A stretch of 64,000 nucleotides of DNA from Jacaranda mimosifolia (taxonomy: Eukaryota; Streptophyta; Magnoliopsida; Lamiales; Bignoniaceae). Each line of letters starts with the position of its first letter. Positions within the stretch are counted from its first letter, which is position 1. A program made the translations under genes and the position numbers. Positions 37,451 through 48,531 of the stretch are shown here, in pieces. The DNA lies in NCBI GenBank assembly GCA_018894105.1, contig CM032122.1:38223404-38287403 (forward strand), given 5' to 3'. A model generated the notes under the pieces. That model made no database searches and was not told the origin of the DNA. It saw nothing but the letters and a program-made list of their open reading frames with translations.

Positions 37451-38033
37451 CATTTACGTCTTTTGAAAATTCCTCCATTATCAATGAGAATTGGTTTGTT
37501 GAAAAAATAAATTCTATAAATTGGAGTTAGGGAATAATTATGTTACATATAAGCTTTGTGTAATGTTAGAGTGAAAAATGGATCGATTTAAAAAATTATA
37601 AAATCTTTTAAATAAATTCTAATAGAATTATTAATTAGTTAGTTTGCTTATGGATTTATGCTTAATTGTAGAAATGGACAAAGTAATTAGGTAATGTGGT
37701 TTTGGACGATTTGGACCGTTTTAATCATATCATGTCAAGCTAAATAGAGTTGGGGTTGGAATTTGTCAAGTCACACTTACAAGTTTTGCTTCAAGTTGTA
37801 TTAATTAGGCCATGCATTTTTAAGCATTTGTTGTAGTAAAATAGATCTTCATGATGATGACGATAAATTATTAGAAAGTGAAAATATAGCTCTAAATGGG
37901 TTGACACATATAGGAACTTAGCAATAACAATAAATTGAGGTCGAATTCGAACTCATTTCAAAGTTATTTTGCTATATATATATATATTATTTGTTATATA
38001 TGCATTTATATGATGTGTATTATATATTATTTG

Positions 38034-38768
38034 CAGTGTTTTGAAAATTGGATCTGATCAGTCAGTTGGATCGGTCGGACCAGTAATCGGAGGCCAATTC
38101 GGTCCGATTGAAACTCTAAAGCCGGTGGCCTGTTGAACTGGTGAGAACTGGTCAAAACCGATTCAGCCAGTGGTTGGTGGTTCAACTAGTTAACCACTGG
38201 TTTCACTTATTTTTCTATTTTTTTAAAATTTAAAAATTATTTTAAAAAAATAAAAAATGTAAAAAAGAAAAGAGAAATTGAGTTGTAGATGTTTCAAAAC
38301 TTCCTCTTTTGAAATATGGATTTGTTTTCTTGAAATCCAATGAAGTAGTAGTTATATATGAATACTTATGTTTATTTGTTATTTTATCTCTCTTAAATTG
38401 TGTTGAATATTTAGTGTAGAAAAATTAATTTTTACTTGGATTTGAAGCATGAAATGAACGATTACTTAACTTAATGTTAAACATTATTTTATTTATTTAT
38501 TTATAGTTGCTAGTTGCAAAATAGTATTTTTTTTTTTAAGAGTGTATTTTAAAATGAGTAAGAATTGAAATTTTTTCAAACAATTTTTTTCTATATCATT
38601 GGAAGTTTTATTTTTTTATTAATATTAAAATGTTATATATATTTATAAAATTAAACATAATTATTACTTCATTGTGACATTACATCGGTTGAACTAGCGG
38701 TCGAACCGATCAAATCAATAGCCAGTAACATTATCGGTTTTTTGTCCGAGTCGATTTTAAAAATATTA
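38034..38768. mobile_element. hAT-like MITE, CCGGACC family, copy 2
   Basis: Starts CAGTGTTTTGAAAATTGGAT and ends in GATTTTAAAAATATTA. Flanking 8-mers ATTATTTG (38026-38033) and ATTATTTA (38769-38776) match at seven positions. Sub-terminal blocks (GGTCGGACCAGT, CGGTCCGATT, GAACCGATC) match copy 1. The interior resembles the interior of copy 1, including TTAATATTAAAATGT and ATTATTACTTCATTGTGAC segments. More diverged than copy 1. Confidence 0.75.
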
Positions 38769-39489
38769 ATTATTTATTATATATATTTAGTGGGTCCAAC
38801 GAGTTTAACGTATTGGATTTGGAATTCGAGATGAATTAGGCCTTTGCTCTATAAAAAATTTAATGGGTTAAATTTCGAGTCCTGATAAATCGGTTCTAAA
38901 GACATGTTGTTGAACTCAACCTATTTTAATATAAAAATTCATATTTAATAATTAATTATTGACAGCTGACAACTAATAATTACAGTGAAAATCAAAGAAC
39001 ACCAATGTTCTTGTGGGCTTGGAACCCCATGCCTCATTAGGGGTGAGAAAAATATCTACTAACCGAAAAAATCGATTGAATCGATTTATCCAATTAATTT
39101 TCAACTTTGTTAATAATTAATTTTTTATAAGTTTTTAATTTTATGTTTAGTTCAATTAATTTCTATAGAAAATTTGTTAAAAACCAATTTAATCGAATTT
39201 TTTAAAATAGAAAATTTATATACTCTGCATCACCATTAATTTACTTGGTTTTATGATGTTTGTTGCCGTTTTATGCATCTGTATCTACGTTAACTTTATG
39301 ATTTATATTATGGGAATAATTTTGATCAATTATATACGTATATAGTTTGCTATACTTTATAAACTCCCATTTATTTGAGAAATTTTTCATGGATCATTAT
39401 TTGCATTAAAAAAAAATATTGAAAGTCATTGCAAGAAATTGTATGAAAATACAATATGGATCATCAAATTGCTTGGATAGAGCTACACT

Positions 39490-39600
39490 ATTTAAACTTG
39501 TTTGAACATGAATAACTCCCTTTGGAATTCTATGTGCACTCTTATGCGAACCAATACGTACATTCCTACGTGAACCAGTTCTCGGTATAGCTTTTGCCAT
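39490..39600 (-). pseudogene. rps11: Plastid rps11 5' fragment (nuclear insertion)
   Basis: On the minus strand the frame opens with [20 protein letters not shown] followed by [17 protein letters not shown], which is the start of the chloroplast ribosomal protein S11. After about 37 residues it leaves the gene and runs into unrelated sequence. Changes against the usual plastid protein include Arg to His and Gly to Ser, which fit G-to-A transitions. It sits 98 bases after the rpl36 copy in the plastid gene order, so this is one transferred fragment. It cannot make a working S11. Confidence 0.85.
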
Positions 39601-39698
39601 ATTGTATCATCTCATAAAAATGAGTCAGAAATTGGATATATCTATTTCATGTCAAAACAGATTCTTTATTTGTACATTAAGCCCTTTAGCGAATATGA

Positions 39699-39812
39699 TT
39701 ATCCTTGTCTTTGTTTATGTCTTGGGTTGGTACAAATTACTATAATACACTCCTGCCTACGGATTAGTTGATATTTTTCATAAATTTTACGAACGGAAGC
39801 TCTTATTTTGAA
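39699..39812 (-). pseudogene. rpl36: Plastid rpl36 copy with lost start codon (nuclear insertion)
   Basis: All 38 codon positions of chloroplast rpl36 are present without an indel, ending NPRHKQRQG and TAA. The start codon reads TTC. The zinc-binding Cys residues 11 and 14 have both become Tyr, and other changes (Arg to Gln, Gly to Glu, Arg to Cys) are all C-to-T or G-to-A transitions. This is the decay pattern of methylated plastid DNA in the nucleus. With rps11 downstream, it preserves the plastid order rpl36-rps11. Beyond the rpl36 start I cannot follow the plastid sequence. Confidence 0.85.
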
Positions 39813-41270
39813 TAATGATGTTGAGAAAAAAAAATTTAAATAAGAAGTGGTTAATTGTTTAAATATTCGAACCAAACTGAATTTATTCGATTAATTTTAC
39901 CAATTAATCAAAAATTTCAATGCAATAAATGATTACCCCCCTTTTTTTTGTTTGGTTAATTAATCAATTAATTTACCAAACCGATCCATTTTAAAACTAT
40001 TTCACTCCTTCTGCCTCAACTACTTGCAAAAATCTTGATGCTAATCTAAATTTCTAGTCCTTAAATCTAAATAATTGAACCAATTTTAGAATGGCAAAAT
40101 AGAAGGACAAATTGTAGTCGAAAAGTCAGGAAGGGACAAAAAGAATTGAATGATACTGGTGATGATGCCAAATTTCCTGTGCAATAAAATTTGAAGAAAA
40201 ATTAATAATTACACTGAACACATCCAACCATCATACCTATATATTTAATACGCATATATCCTGAATGGTTTAAATTGTGCATGCACAAACAACCACAATA
40301 AAAACGATGACATGGACCACAACGTTCAGCCTACCTACCTACCATGTCTAATGTGCCCTTTTTTTTGTTGATAATAATAATAATTACGAGGATGTTTGAT
40401 GAGTTCGTAGATTTTTCCAAATATCTTATTAGATATTTAAAAATTTATAAAATATTATAAAAAATATTTGATAAATTCTTTTTATGCATAAGTAAGAGAG
40501 TATTTGGATGAACTTATAAATTTCTGAATATATTTATACGATGTTTAATAAAATGATAGATTAAATTTTTGAAAATGAGCATATAAGCTCCTAAAGCATA
40601 TGTAATATTAGGAATTTTTAAATTTTGAAGTAAGTCGGGAGAAGTTTCTAATTTATTTTTTTAATTTTAATTATATTAATTATAAAATTATCATTATTAA
40701 TATTTTTTCCATTCAATTGTTGGTTAAGAAAAATAAAAGAGAGAAAAAAATTTGTAGTTGGAAAAACATTATTTTTCTTAAAAAAAAAGAGAAAAACAAG
40801 AAAAGAATTTGAGAAAAATACTATTTGCTCATTTATGTGGCTCCACCACAGCCATAGCTTAACTTCCTCTTGATTACATTCTCATTGCATCAAAAATATC
40901 CATCATCATTAATTATAATAATTATTAATCAACTATCACACTTTGGTGGGCTACAAACCCAAATTTATCAATAAATATTTTTCTCAACAATCAAATAAAT
41001 TTAAAATTTTTATTTTATTTATTTTTCCTGGGCAAATTCTGACGTTTCTTACAACATTCCTCAGTTCAAACATGACACTAATCGAAATATGGAAAAGAAA
41101 ATGAATAACTTAATTAATCACTACCAGTATACGCAGCAAGAACATAGAATGTTTTCTCTACATTATTTTTATCCTTTTTTTTTTTTTTTTAATTTTCTTG
41201 GAATATTGGATTGGAATTATTTGAGAAGAAACACAAATTTAATTACATGATCACAAGAAAAATAATTAAT

Positions 41271-41624
41271 CTAACGAGCAACCGAATTAGATCTCGGCAA
41301 AGAGGAGGAGGAATTGATGAAGTCTATGCAATCGTGAATGGCCTCAGCTCTTTGAGAATCAACTGGTGCTACGCTCGGCTTTGCTTTTTCTTTAGGATGA
41401 TTATTACGATGATGAGACTTCGCCGCCGCCGCCGTGGTTTTTATTCGCACAACCACCGCCACCACTTTCCCACCGATATGTTTCAAATATCTCACCGGCA
41501 AGCTCAACTCCAACCTCTTCGATATCCCGAAATCGCAGCTTTTGGTGCAGCCTTTTCTGTGTCCACGATCAACTTTCTTCCCGCCGGTGGAATTCTGTCT
41601 GGAGAAATTGCTTTTCCCCGACAT
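41271..41624 (-). CDS. Small basic 'josephin-like' plant protein, single exon, 117 aa
   Basis: The protein is basic and Ser-rich: MSGKSNFSRQNS start, a Lys/Arg-rich first third, the block LPVRYLKHIGGKVVAVVVRI in the middle, and a C-terminal VDSQRAEAIHDCIDFINSSS followed by LPRSNSVAR. The C-terminal block is the part I recognise from small plant proteins annotated as 'josephin-like'; the catalytic Josephin domain itself is absent, so deubiquitinase activity should not be assumed. A TATTTAA box lies about 90 bases upstream (near 41711-41718 on the minus strand). The coding part is GC-richer than its surroundings. The overlapping plus-strand frame at 41211-41720 is a shadow: it is Arg-rich and has no family signature. 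The function is unknown to me. Confidence 0.65.
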   Translation of the reverse strand: MSGKSNFSRQNSTGGKKVDRGHRKGCTKSCDFGISKRLELSLPVRYLKHIGGKVVAVVVRIKTTAAAAKSHHRNNHPKEKAKPSVAPVDSQRAEAIHDCIDFINSSSSLPRSNSVAR

Positions 41625-42234
41625 TTAGACCCTATAGCACTGCACTTATCACTATACCTTCCGTCTGTGTGTGTCTCTGTGGGTGAGAGGCGAAGGGGAA
41701 ATAATGGTGGGCTTAAATAGAAATGTGCTGACGGTTAAGTAACTTACAAATAAAAATTTTACTGAATGGCGATGTGGGGTCAAAACAACTATGTTGCACC
41801 AATTTGAATCTTAGATGGGATGGATTTGAGGTTACGGAATACTTAAATCAAATTGAGGATGATCACATACTCTTAAAAAAAAATAAAAAATTACTGGATG
41901 GGCAGTACAGTGCAAATTATTCTGAGAAAAATGGACGTCAAACTTATTGTGAACATAGAGCACCTCTTGGAAAAGTATAGTGCAAAAGCGTGATAAAGAA
42001 AACGCGTTAAAGCATGACTGTTAGAATTTCTGTTTGGAATATTTGTGATCTTAAAAGTGTAATCTAGGGTCAATCTTTGTTAACTTGAGTCTTATTTCAT
42101 AATTAAATATGCAAAAGCAGATGAGGTAGAAATTAATATTGAAGCGATTGTAGACTCTTGTACTGTAATCTTCATATAGTCAAAAAGGAAAAGATAAAAA
42201 GGAACAAAAATATGGAAGTGCAGCTTGTGAAGTA

Positions 42235-42320
42235 CACTATTTCGAAAATTAGGTTAGATTGGTCGATTGGACTAGTCGAACCGATGATTGAAGACCAATT
42301 TGATTTGAGTGAAGTCTTAA
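42235..42320. mobile_element. hAT-like CCGGACC family, truncated left end
   Basis: The sequence begins CACTATTTCGAAAATTAGGT and continues GGTCGATTGGACTAGTCGAA, then matches the sub-terminal part of the copy at 38034 up to the GACCAATTTGATT block. I see no right end, so it appears truncated. Confidence 0.55.
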
Positions 42321-42589
42321 AAACCCTCCAAATGTCCTTCATACTCCCAAATTATTATATTATATTTGATGGGTATATTAGTCATTTTAATAAATTGAAA
42401 ATGTTTCAACTATCTCCACCCTCCCCCACTCCAACTTATTTATATATATATATATATATATATTGTTTTTAATTATTATTTCTTTTCTTTTTTTTAGAGA
42501 GAGAGCATTACAAATGATGAATTTTTTTTATCCTATCAAGAAATTAATTTTTTTCTATTTTTAAATCAAATAAATTGAAGTGTAAACCA

Positions 42590-42705
42590 CCCACAATGCA
42601 CATAAGGTGCTCCAATGCGCTCATTCTGGGTTGAACAAAGTACCTCTCACATAATAAGGATCACTGATGCCATTGGGCTACAAGCCACTAGATCAAATGA
42701 GCGAT
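42590..42705 (-). mobile_element. SINE-like sequence, diverged
   Basis: On the minus strand the piece reads GATCTAGTGGCTTGTAGCCC, then CAATGGCATCAGTGATCC, TTATGTGAGAGG and a GTTCAACCC B-box-like site. The layout is that of the other tRNA-derived SINEs in the window but it is too diverged to place ends or a clean target duplication. Confidence 0.4.
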
Positions 42706-43091
42706 GTTTTCAAACACTCAATATTTTTCATTTTGACAATTTTTACTACAACTTCTTACTTATTCAAAAAATAAAAGTTTTTGGAAACACTCCTCTTCTC
42801 TCGTGGGACAAGTTAAGGATATAATCAATGAATTGGACCAAATGAGCAATAATGCATATGCTTCTTCCTCATTGTTCCTCAGAATAGAAACAACTGCTGC
42901 AACAATAGTAATTGTACATGGTCAACTCAACATCTCAAACTTTATTATCATCTTAAAAATTGGCCCTTAGTACCTACACGCATCAAGTTTCACCAAAAGG
43001 ATCGTCTCCTCGTGTAGCTCTTACCTGTTTATAAGTATACATTACAGGAGGTGCCTCACTCAAATATAATTGATTTTCATTTATTTAAGTG

Positions 43092-43399
43092 CCCGTTTGG
43101 TTTTATTTTTATTTCCATTATTTCTAAAATTTGAAAAGTCAGATAGTGGAAATGAGTTGAAAATAAATTTGTATTTGGATAAAATGTTGAAAATGTAATG
43201 ATCATGTTGGTTTTAATAAGTTGTAGGTGGAGAAAGATAGAAATAATGGAATAGAGAGAAAATATAAATAAGTTATTGGAGAATGCATTTTAAAAATGAA
43301 AATAAAAATGATGTTAGGTGAAAATGTATAAAAATGATATGTTTTATTTTTAAAATATTAGAAAATGTGAAAATGGGATTGGAAATGAAACCAAACGGG
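43092..43399. mobile_element. TIR element, 308 bp
   Basis: The ends are inverted copies: CCCGTTTGGTTTTATTTTTA on the left against CCCGTTTGGTTTCATTTCCA on the other strand at the right. The first 12 bases are identical. The flanking bases do not show a convincing target duplication, so the superfamily is open. The interior is purine-rich with no gene. Confidence 0.6.
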
Positions 43400-44239
43400 T
43401 TTTTCAAGCAGCTATGACAAATATATAGAACTCTAGCTAGCCCACCCTAGTGCTGTGTACGAATATAGATAATAAAATTAAAGTTTTATTCTTTATTTTT
43501 TTTTTTTCTAAAACCACTATTTTAATTTAATTAATGAACCCTCAACTATATATTACCTTTTGAGGGTGACACAAAAGTTTTTAATTTTTCAATTATCATT
43601 GTTATCCACATATATAAACACATTCTTATGGGAGTAATTAAGGGCAAAATATTAGTTCCAAACTTTAGCCAAGCATATAAGTGCTATTTGGAGGTAGCAA
43701 TTATAGCAAAGGGCCACAGAAGCACTTCATCAAGTAGCAAGAATTGAAGGAGATATGCAAATCTCTAAAATACAAGCAAATGCACTGAGAAATAAAGACA
43801 CCCTAAACCTTTTTTGCTCTCAATGGCCAATATGATGACTAATAAATATAATAGGCATGGAGCCACTAGTTGTGATTGTTTGCACAATCATACCAAGAGG
43901 GGAGCATTTGTGATCACTCAAGTTGCAAGAGAAAATTGAGAGCATAAAATGAACTATATACAAGGATTCTGGATTCATATGGTTCATTCAAATTCGAGTT
44001 ATATTCACGACAGTTATGTGGTACGATTTTTATTATTATTGAGAAAGAAATACAGTCATGAAATCTTAAAAGTGTTTTCATGAGTTTCACTTAAGTCGTG
44101 TTCAAAATAACAATTAAGATCACATTTCCACTCAAACTTGATCTTTAAAAGGATCTAATTGAATCATATAGTCTAATTAGAACATCAATCCCAACAAATT
44201 AAGATACTAAATCCTATTGATCTATAATTTCTGAGACAC

Positions 44240-44338
44240 GCCAAGTGATCATTTGGTCCAGTAGCATAAGTTTCACTAATTACAAAGTATAAAATTAAGA
44301 GTTCGAACTTAACAAACCCTAACGTGCATATATAAAGA
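44240..44338 (+). mobile_element. tRNA-derived SINE, copy 3
   Basis: Reads GCCAAGTGATCATTTGGTCC, then AGTAGCATAAGTTTC and AAGAGTTCGAACTT (B box), followed by an AACAAACCCTAACG segment. Flanked by a 16-base direct repeat (44224-44239 and 44339-44354) with one mismatch: ATAATTTCTGAGACAC on the left. This copy lies on the plus strand; its relatives at 23825 and 35564 are on the minus strand. Confidence 0.75.
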
Positions 44339-45568
44339 ATAACTTCTGAGACACAACCCAACAACATCAATATTCACTTATTCAATAAACCCAAAAAAAC
44401 AAATAAAAAATGCTGCTTAATTCTTTCTGAACATTGTGGTAGACAAACAAGAGTGCAGAGTCGGCTTAAGTATAATCAAATTCCAGAGCTCTGGGCCTAC
44501 TTATGGAATTGTTAGCAAATAACACAAACTGCAAACTTGGAAAAGTACAAAGGGAAATGAAAATGAATGAAGCCATGGGACCTTATAACGAAAAGTAGAA
44601 AAGAAGAGGGCAGCTGGTGATAAAGGTGAAAAAACATTGGAAAAGAAATGCTGAAAAGGGGAAAAGTGTTGGAGGCTTCAAGTAGAGTATATATATTATA
44701 TAGGGGAAGGAATCTTAATTCTTATATATATACTTTAACAACCAATTGTGTGATCCTCTGGGGTAATAATATTTGTATCATATCGACCTTTCGGCATCGG
44801 ATAGATGGCAGAAATGGTGGAGCTATCAAAAGTATTTCAGAATATGGGAAAACATAATTAATGAACCCACCTCTTTATAATCATCCCAACAGTTTTCTTA
44901 ATATAATGTTATATGTGAAGGGAAATAATATTTTGATTGTCTGATTGATAAGAAAATAATACAAGAAAATTTAAGAGAAAATATATTTCGCATAAAATGA
45001 TGAAGAAAATATGGAAAAAGACTTATTTAACCTCTCGTTCCTTCTCAAACACATTCAATATTGCCCCTTTTCTCTCCATTCATTCTTTAATTGTATTTTC
45101 AACCATCAAATAAATTTGAGATTTTATATTTTTTTAATTTATTTTTTTCTCTAGATTTTTTCTTTCCTCAAATAGATTATATTTGAGTTTGGATAAGTTT
45201 TCATTTTTAATTCTATTTCCAACATCTTCAAAATAGAAAAATGAGTTATAATTTTGAAAATGAAAATGATGAGATTGTGTTTAACTGTTTTGTTCGAAAA
45301 AAAATTATTATAGGTGTGCCACTAATTGCCAAAAGGGGCAACTTAAATCATTATTTTTTATTACAATTAAGTTATGTTGTGATAAAATATAATAAAAATT
45401 ATCGTATTTAAAAAGCATCTTCAGTGAAAACTAAAAATTATTATTATTCAATATATATCATTAGTAATAATTTTTATTATGTCTATTTTGTTGTTAGTAA
45501 TATTTTATTTTTTCTAGTGTATCAACAATATGAGAATCCACATAAGCATAAAAACTAAATTATATATT

Positions 45569-45943
45569 AAGAGGGTGTTTGACTAAATTTATTTAGAAAA
45601 TTTGTAATCTCTTACATCTTAAAAAATGTTATTTGAATTTATAATATTACGTAGCTCTTATTTGAAAACTAAACTTTCAAAGTGTTTAAGATTTTAAAGT
45701 GTATAAGATGTTAATAATGATAATTTTATAATTAATATGATCATAGTAAAAAAAACATATCTAGTTAATATTTTCAAATAAATTAAAAATTCTTTACTTT
45801 TTAATAAGATGTTACAAGATCTTAACATTTTATTTTAAGAGCTCATAATTCTTTTTTATATAATTTTTTTTTTATCATAATACACTTGATAACATTTTAT
45901 AAAATATTTTGAGTAGCTAATAAGTTCACCCAAACATTCTCTA
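45569..45943. mobile_element. Possible Tourist-like MITE
   Basis: Left end AGAGGGTGTTTGACTAAATT; the reverse complement of the right end reads AGAGAATGTTTGGGTGAACT. Both continue with TTATT..A. The flanking triplets TTA and AAA are close to, but not, a clean duplication. Fragments of similar GAACTTATAA-containing sequence occur near 20.1, 35.5 and 40.4 kb. Confidence 0.4.
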
Positions 45944-46420
45944 AATCCCCGAAACTTGATTTGTGAAAAGCAGGATAAGAAAACCATCAAAAGAACGTTA
46001 TACATTGCCGGAAATATAGCCATCGTATTACATTCAATCCCGGTACCCAAGATAGTAATCCTTTATACTATCTCATTTTCGAGGAGAACAGACAACCCAT
46101 GTGATGAACATATACATGCAGAGGGACATTTGTTGTTGGTACAACGATATATATGTAGTAGGTTCAGTTTCACAATGATATAATAAAGAAACAAACAAGT
46201 ATTAAATCTTTATGTCTCCCTAGTCAATATATATGTGCGTGATTGTTGGGTGCGAAATTGTGTCTGAAAGGGGCGGGCGAGGTAATCCGGCATATGGATT
46301 ATTAACCAAACACGTCTTAAAAATGATGTTGAGTTTGCTGGAATGTAAGGAGGGAAGCTTTATGAATTATATTCTTGGCTTTCAACATGCTGTATAGACT
46401 TCAGTGTTTGAGATTACAAG

Positions 46421-47032
46421 CAGTGTTCGAAAAATCGAATCGTTCATTGGAGCAAAAAACTTAATTATTCAAGGTTCACTGGTTCAACTGTTGATCGAAC
46501 CGTAATTGAACTTAAATTAAACCGTGACGTCATAATTACAAAAAAAATATATTTATATTATTTAAAAATTAATAAAATGTCAAAATATAAAACATAAAAA
46601 GCTTAAATGAATTGTCTAACATCATAATCCAAATTTCAAAATTCATATTATAAATGATCACAACAATTTAAATATCTAAAGTCTAAAGTTAATAGTATGT
46701 GAGTTAATTCTAAAGTCTAAACTTTAAACCAATGCTCTTTTCTTTTTCCTTTTTTTTTTAAAAAAAACTTTTAGATGGTTTGTGAGGTATACCTTAGCCT
46801 TCAAACTTTATACTTAAAAGTAAAAATTTTAAAAAAATAATTTCTTTAAAATTACATGGAAAAATTGTTCCAGTTCAATTGAACAGTGTGTGGTTCACCA
46901 GTCCAACCGGCCGGTTTGAACGATTTTAACAAAATAAAGTTTTTTTTGAAATTTCCAATTTTATAAGAAAATCGGACCGATTTGCCCGTCGATCGACGGT
47001 CCAACTGGTCTAGTCCGATTTTTTAAACAATG
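46421..47032. mobile_element. hAT-like MITE, CCGGACC family, copy 3
   Basis: Left end CAGTGTTCGAAAAATCGAAT; the reverse complement of the right end reads CATTGTTTAAAAAATCGGAC. Flanking 8-mers ATTACAAG (46413-46420) and ATTACATG (47033-47040) match at seven positions. GGTCCAACTGGTCTAGTCCG and CCAACCGGCCGG occur near the right end. The 612-bp interior contains no gene. Confidence 0.75.
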
Positions 47033-47494
47033 ATTACATGTAATATAAACTATAAACATAGTTTCTTAATTTCATATAAAGACTATTCTTATAATTCAAT
47101 CATCAACTCTCTATAATCAATCAGAATGTTGAACAAAACAATTCTCTCAATAAAACATATGTATCTCATGCCGAAGGTCTAAGCCTTCCCGTTCCCACAA
47201 AGACTATGATCAATAATTTTTCTATGTATCATAATGGGCAATAAAAAAATAAATTTATATCTATTTATTTTTATTGATTCGTCCGTAATTAAGTAGGTCA
47301 ATGAACGAATAAGATTTAATATGCTATTAAGATAGGTATTAATAATCAAACCATATAAATTAAAAAAAAAATATTATTAAATTCCTTCTGACATTAGAAT
47401 TCTTCCAACATATAAATTAGAGGAGATCATATGGAAGAGAGAGAGACATGTTTTTGTAGTTTATAATGTGGGATACATTGTGTGTATATTAAAA

Positions 47495-47685
47495 TAATAT
47501 TTAAATTCTTTATTTCATTTCGTGTTTCATTTCTTATTTTGCTTTATGGATATATGGAATATGTATTGAATATTTTTTTATAAAAATAATTAATTAAAAA
47601 ATAGATCTACTTGGCATATATATACAAGTTGGAATAGGAGATAAAATAGAAAATAAAATAAAAGATTCAAAGTGATTAAAATCAA
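47495..47685. mobile_element. MITE family A, copy 5
   Basis: The family blocks are present in order: CTTTATTTCATTTCGTGTTT, TTTATGGATATATGGAATAT, TATTTTTTTATAAAAATAAT, CTACTTGGCATATATATA and ATAAAAGATTCAAAGTGATT. Orientation matches the other four copies. Confidence 0.65.
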
Positions 47686-48059
47686 TTTACATCGATCTAT
47701 TTCATTAATCATGAATGAAGTAGCATGTACAAAGAATAAAGTATAAGAGCCCAAATAATTATAAATACATGAATAAAACGTGAAGACAAAAGAACATGGA
47801 CTGGATTTCTTCACATCTTTAACTAGATATAACCTCTCAACTTGGCCAGCTCAGTTTATGTTGATAGTATTTAAGCAATGTATCATGCATGTGACTCTTA
47901 TGTGTCTATTACATTATTATAGCTACCTAGCTATATAACTTCCTTTCTTGTATTCCATTTTAGGCACATATACCCGAATTGAAGGGGACTTGAGAAAAAG
48001 TACTTTTCAAAAGGGCTGACTGAATAGGTAGATGTATGAATAACGTGCCCTCCATTAGT

Positions 48060-48531
48060 AAAGATGCAAACGAGTCGAGACAAGTTGAGTCGAGCTTTGA
48101 TCATTTTTTTCAGGTTCTAGTTTGAGCTCGACAAGTTTAGGAAATTCGAGCACTTGTTAGGGCTCGACTCAATTTATTAGACTTGAACTCATAATTAAAC
48201 TGTAGGCTCGAGTTCGAGCTCGAAAAGTTAAACTATTTTATAAAAAAATTTAAAATTATTATATTTTATTTTATTATATTTAAAATTAGCTATAGGCTTG
48301 AGTTCAGCTCGGGCTCGAGGTCTAGTTCGAAAAGTTAAATTATTTTATTAAAAATAAAATAAAATTAGTATATTTTATTATATTTTTTTATATATACATT
48401 TTTTTAAATGAAAAATATAGGCTCGAAAGCTTGCGAACAAGAATTATTGAGCTCGAACGTTCGAGCTCGGATACTTTTCAAGCCAGCTAGTTAGGCTCCC
48501 AAACTAACTCGGTTCGTTTTGCATCCCTTTC
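48060..48531. mobile_element. hAT-like MITE with CTCGAG-rich interior (perfect 8-bp TSD)
   Basis: Left end AAAGATGCAAACGAGTCGAG; the reverse complement of the right end reads AAAGGGATGCAAAACGAACC. CCATTAGT flanks both sides exactly (48052-48059 and 48532-48539). The 472-bp interior repeats GAGCTCGA, GGCTCGAG and TTCGAGCTCG motifs many times, the typical sub-terminal repeat pattern of hAT elements. No transposase. Confidence 0.8.

Larger units (their letters stand above)
39038..40011. mobile_element. Probable hAT-like TIR element enclosing plastid DNA
   Basis: The left end TAGGGGTGAGAAAAATATCT and the reverse complement of the right end, GAAGGAGTGAAATAGTTTTA, share a GGRGTGA-type terminus. 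Flanking 8-mers TGCCTCAT (39030-39037) and TGCCTCAA (40012-40019) match at seven positions. Sub-terminal DNA has degenerate CGATTGAATCGA/TTCGATTAATTTT motifs on both sides. The middle third is plastid-derived (rpl36 to rps11). Either plastid DNA landed inside an older element, or the element captured it. Confidence 0.45.
29080..41270. other. 12-kb gene-free transposon mosaic
   Basis: There is no convincing gene between CYP86A1 and the josephin-like gene. Identified pieces are MITE family A copy 4 (29.1 kb), hAT-like elements at 29924 and 38034, a Mutator-like element with a GC-rich core at 31474-33436, a Tourist-like MITE at 33511, a hAT-like element at 34315, a SINE at 35564, a possible LTR relic near 37.1-37.4 kb and a TIR element carrying plastid DNA at 39038-40011. 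The remainder is AT-rich. A 180-base stretch at 36720-36900 is more balanced in composition and holds a short TCTCT-GTCATTTCGAC-AAGAGA hairpin; I could not assign it. Confidence 0.6.

Noticed and set aside
41211..41720. 169-codon plus-strand frame overlapping the josephin-like gene
   Set aside because: The minus-strand frame has a family-like C-terminal block and an upstream TATA-like site; the plus frame is Arg-rich with no recognisable domain and starts in AT-rich DNA.
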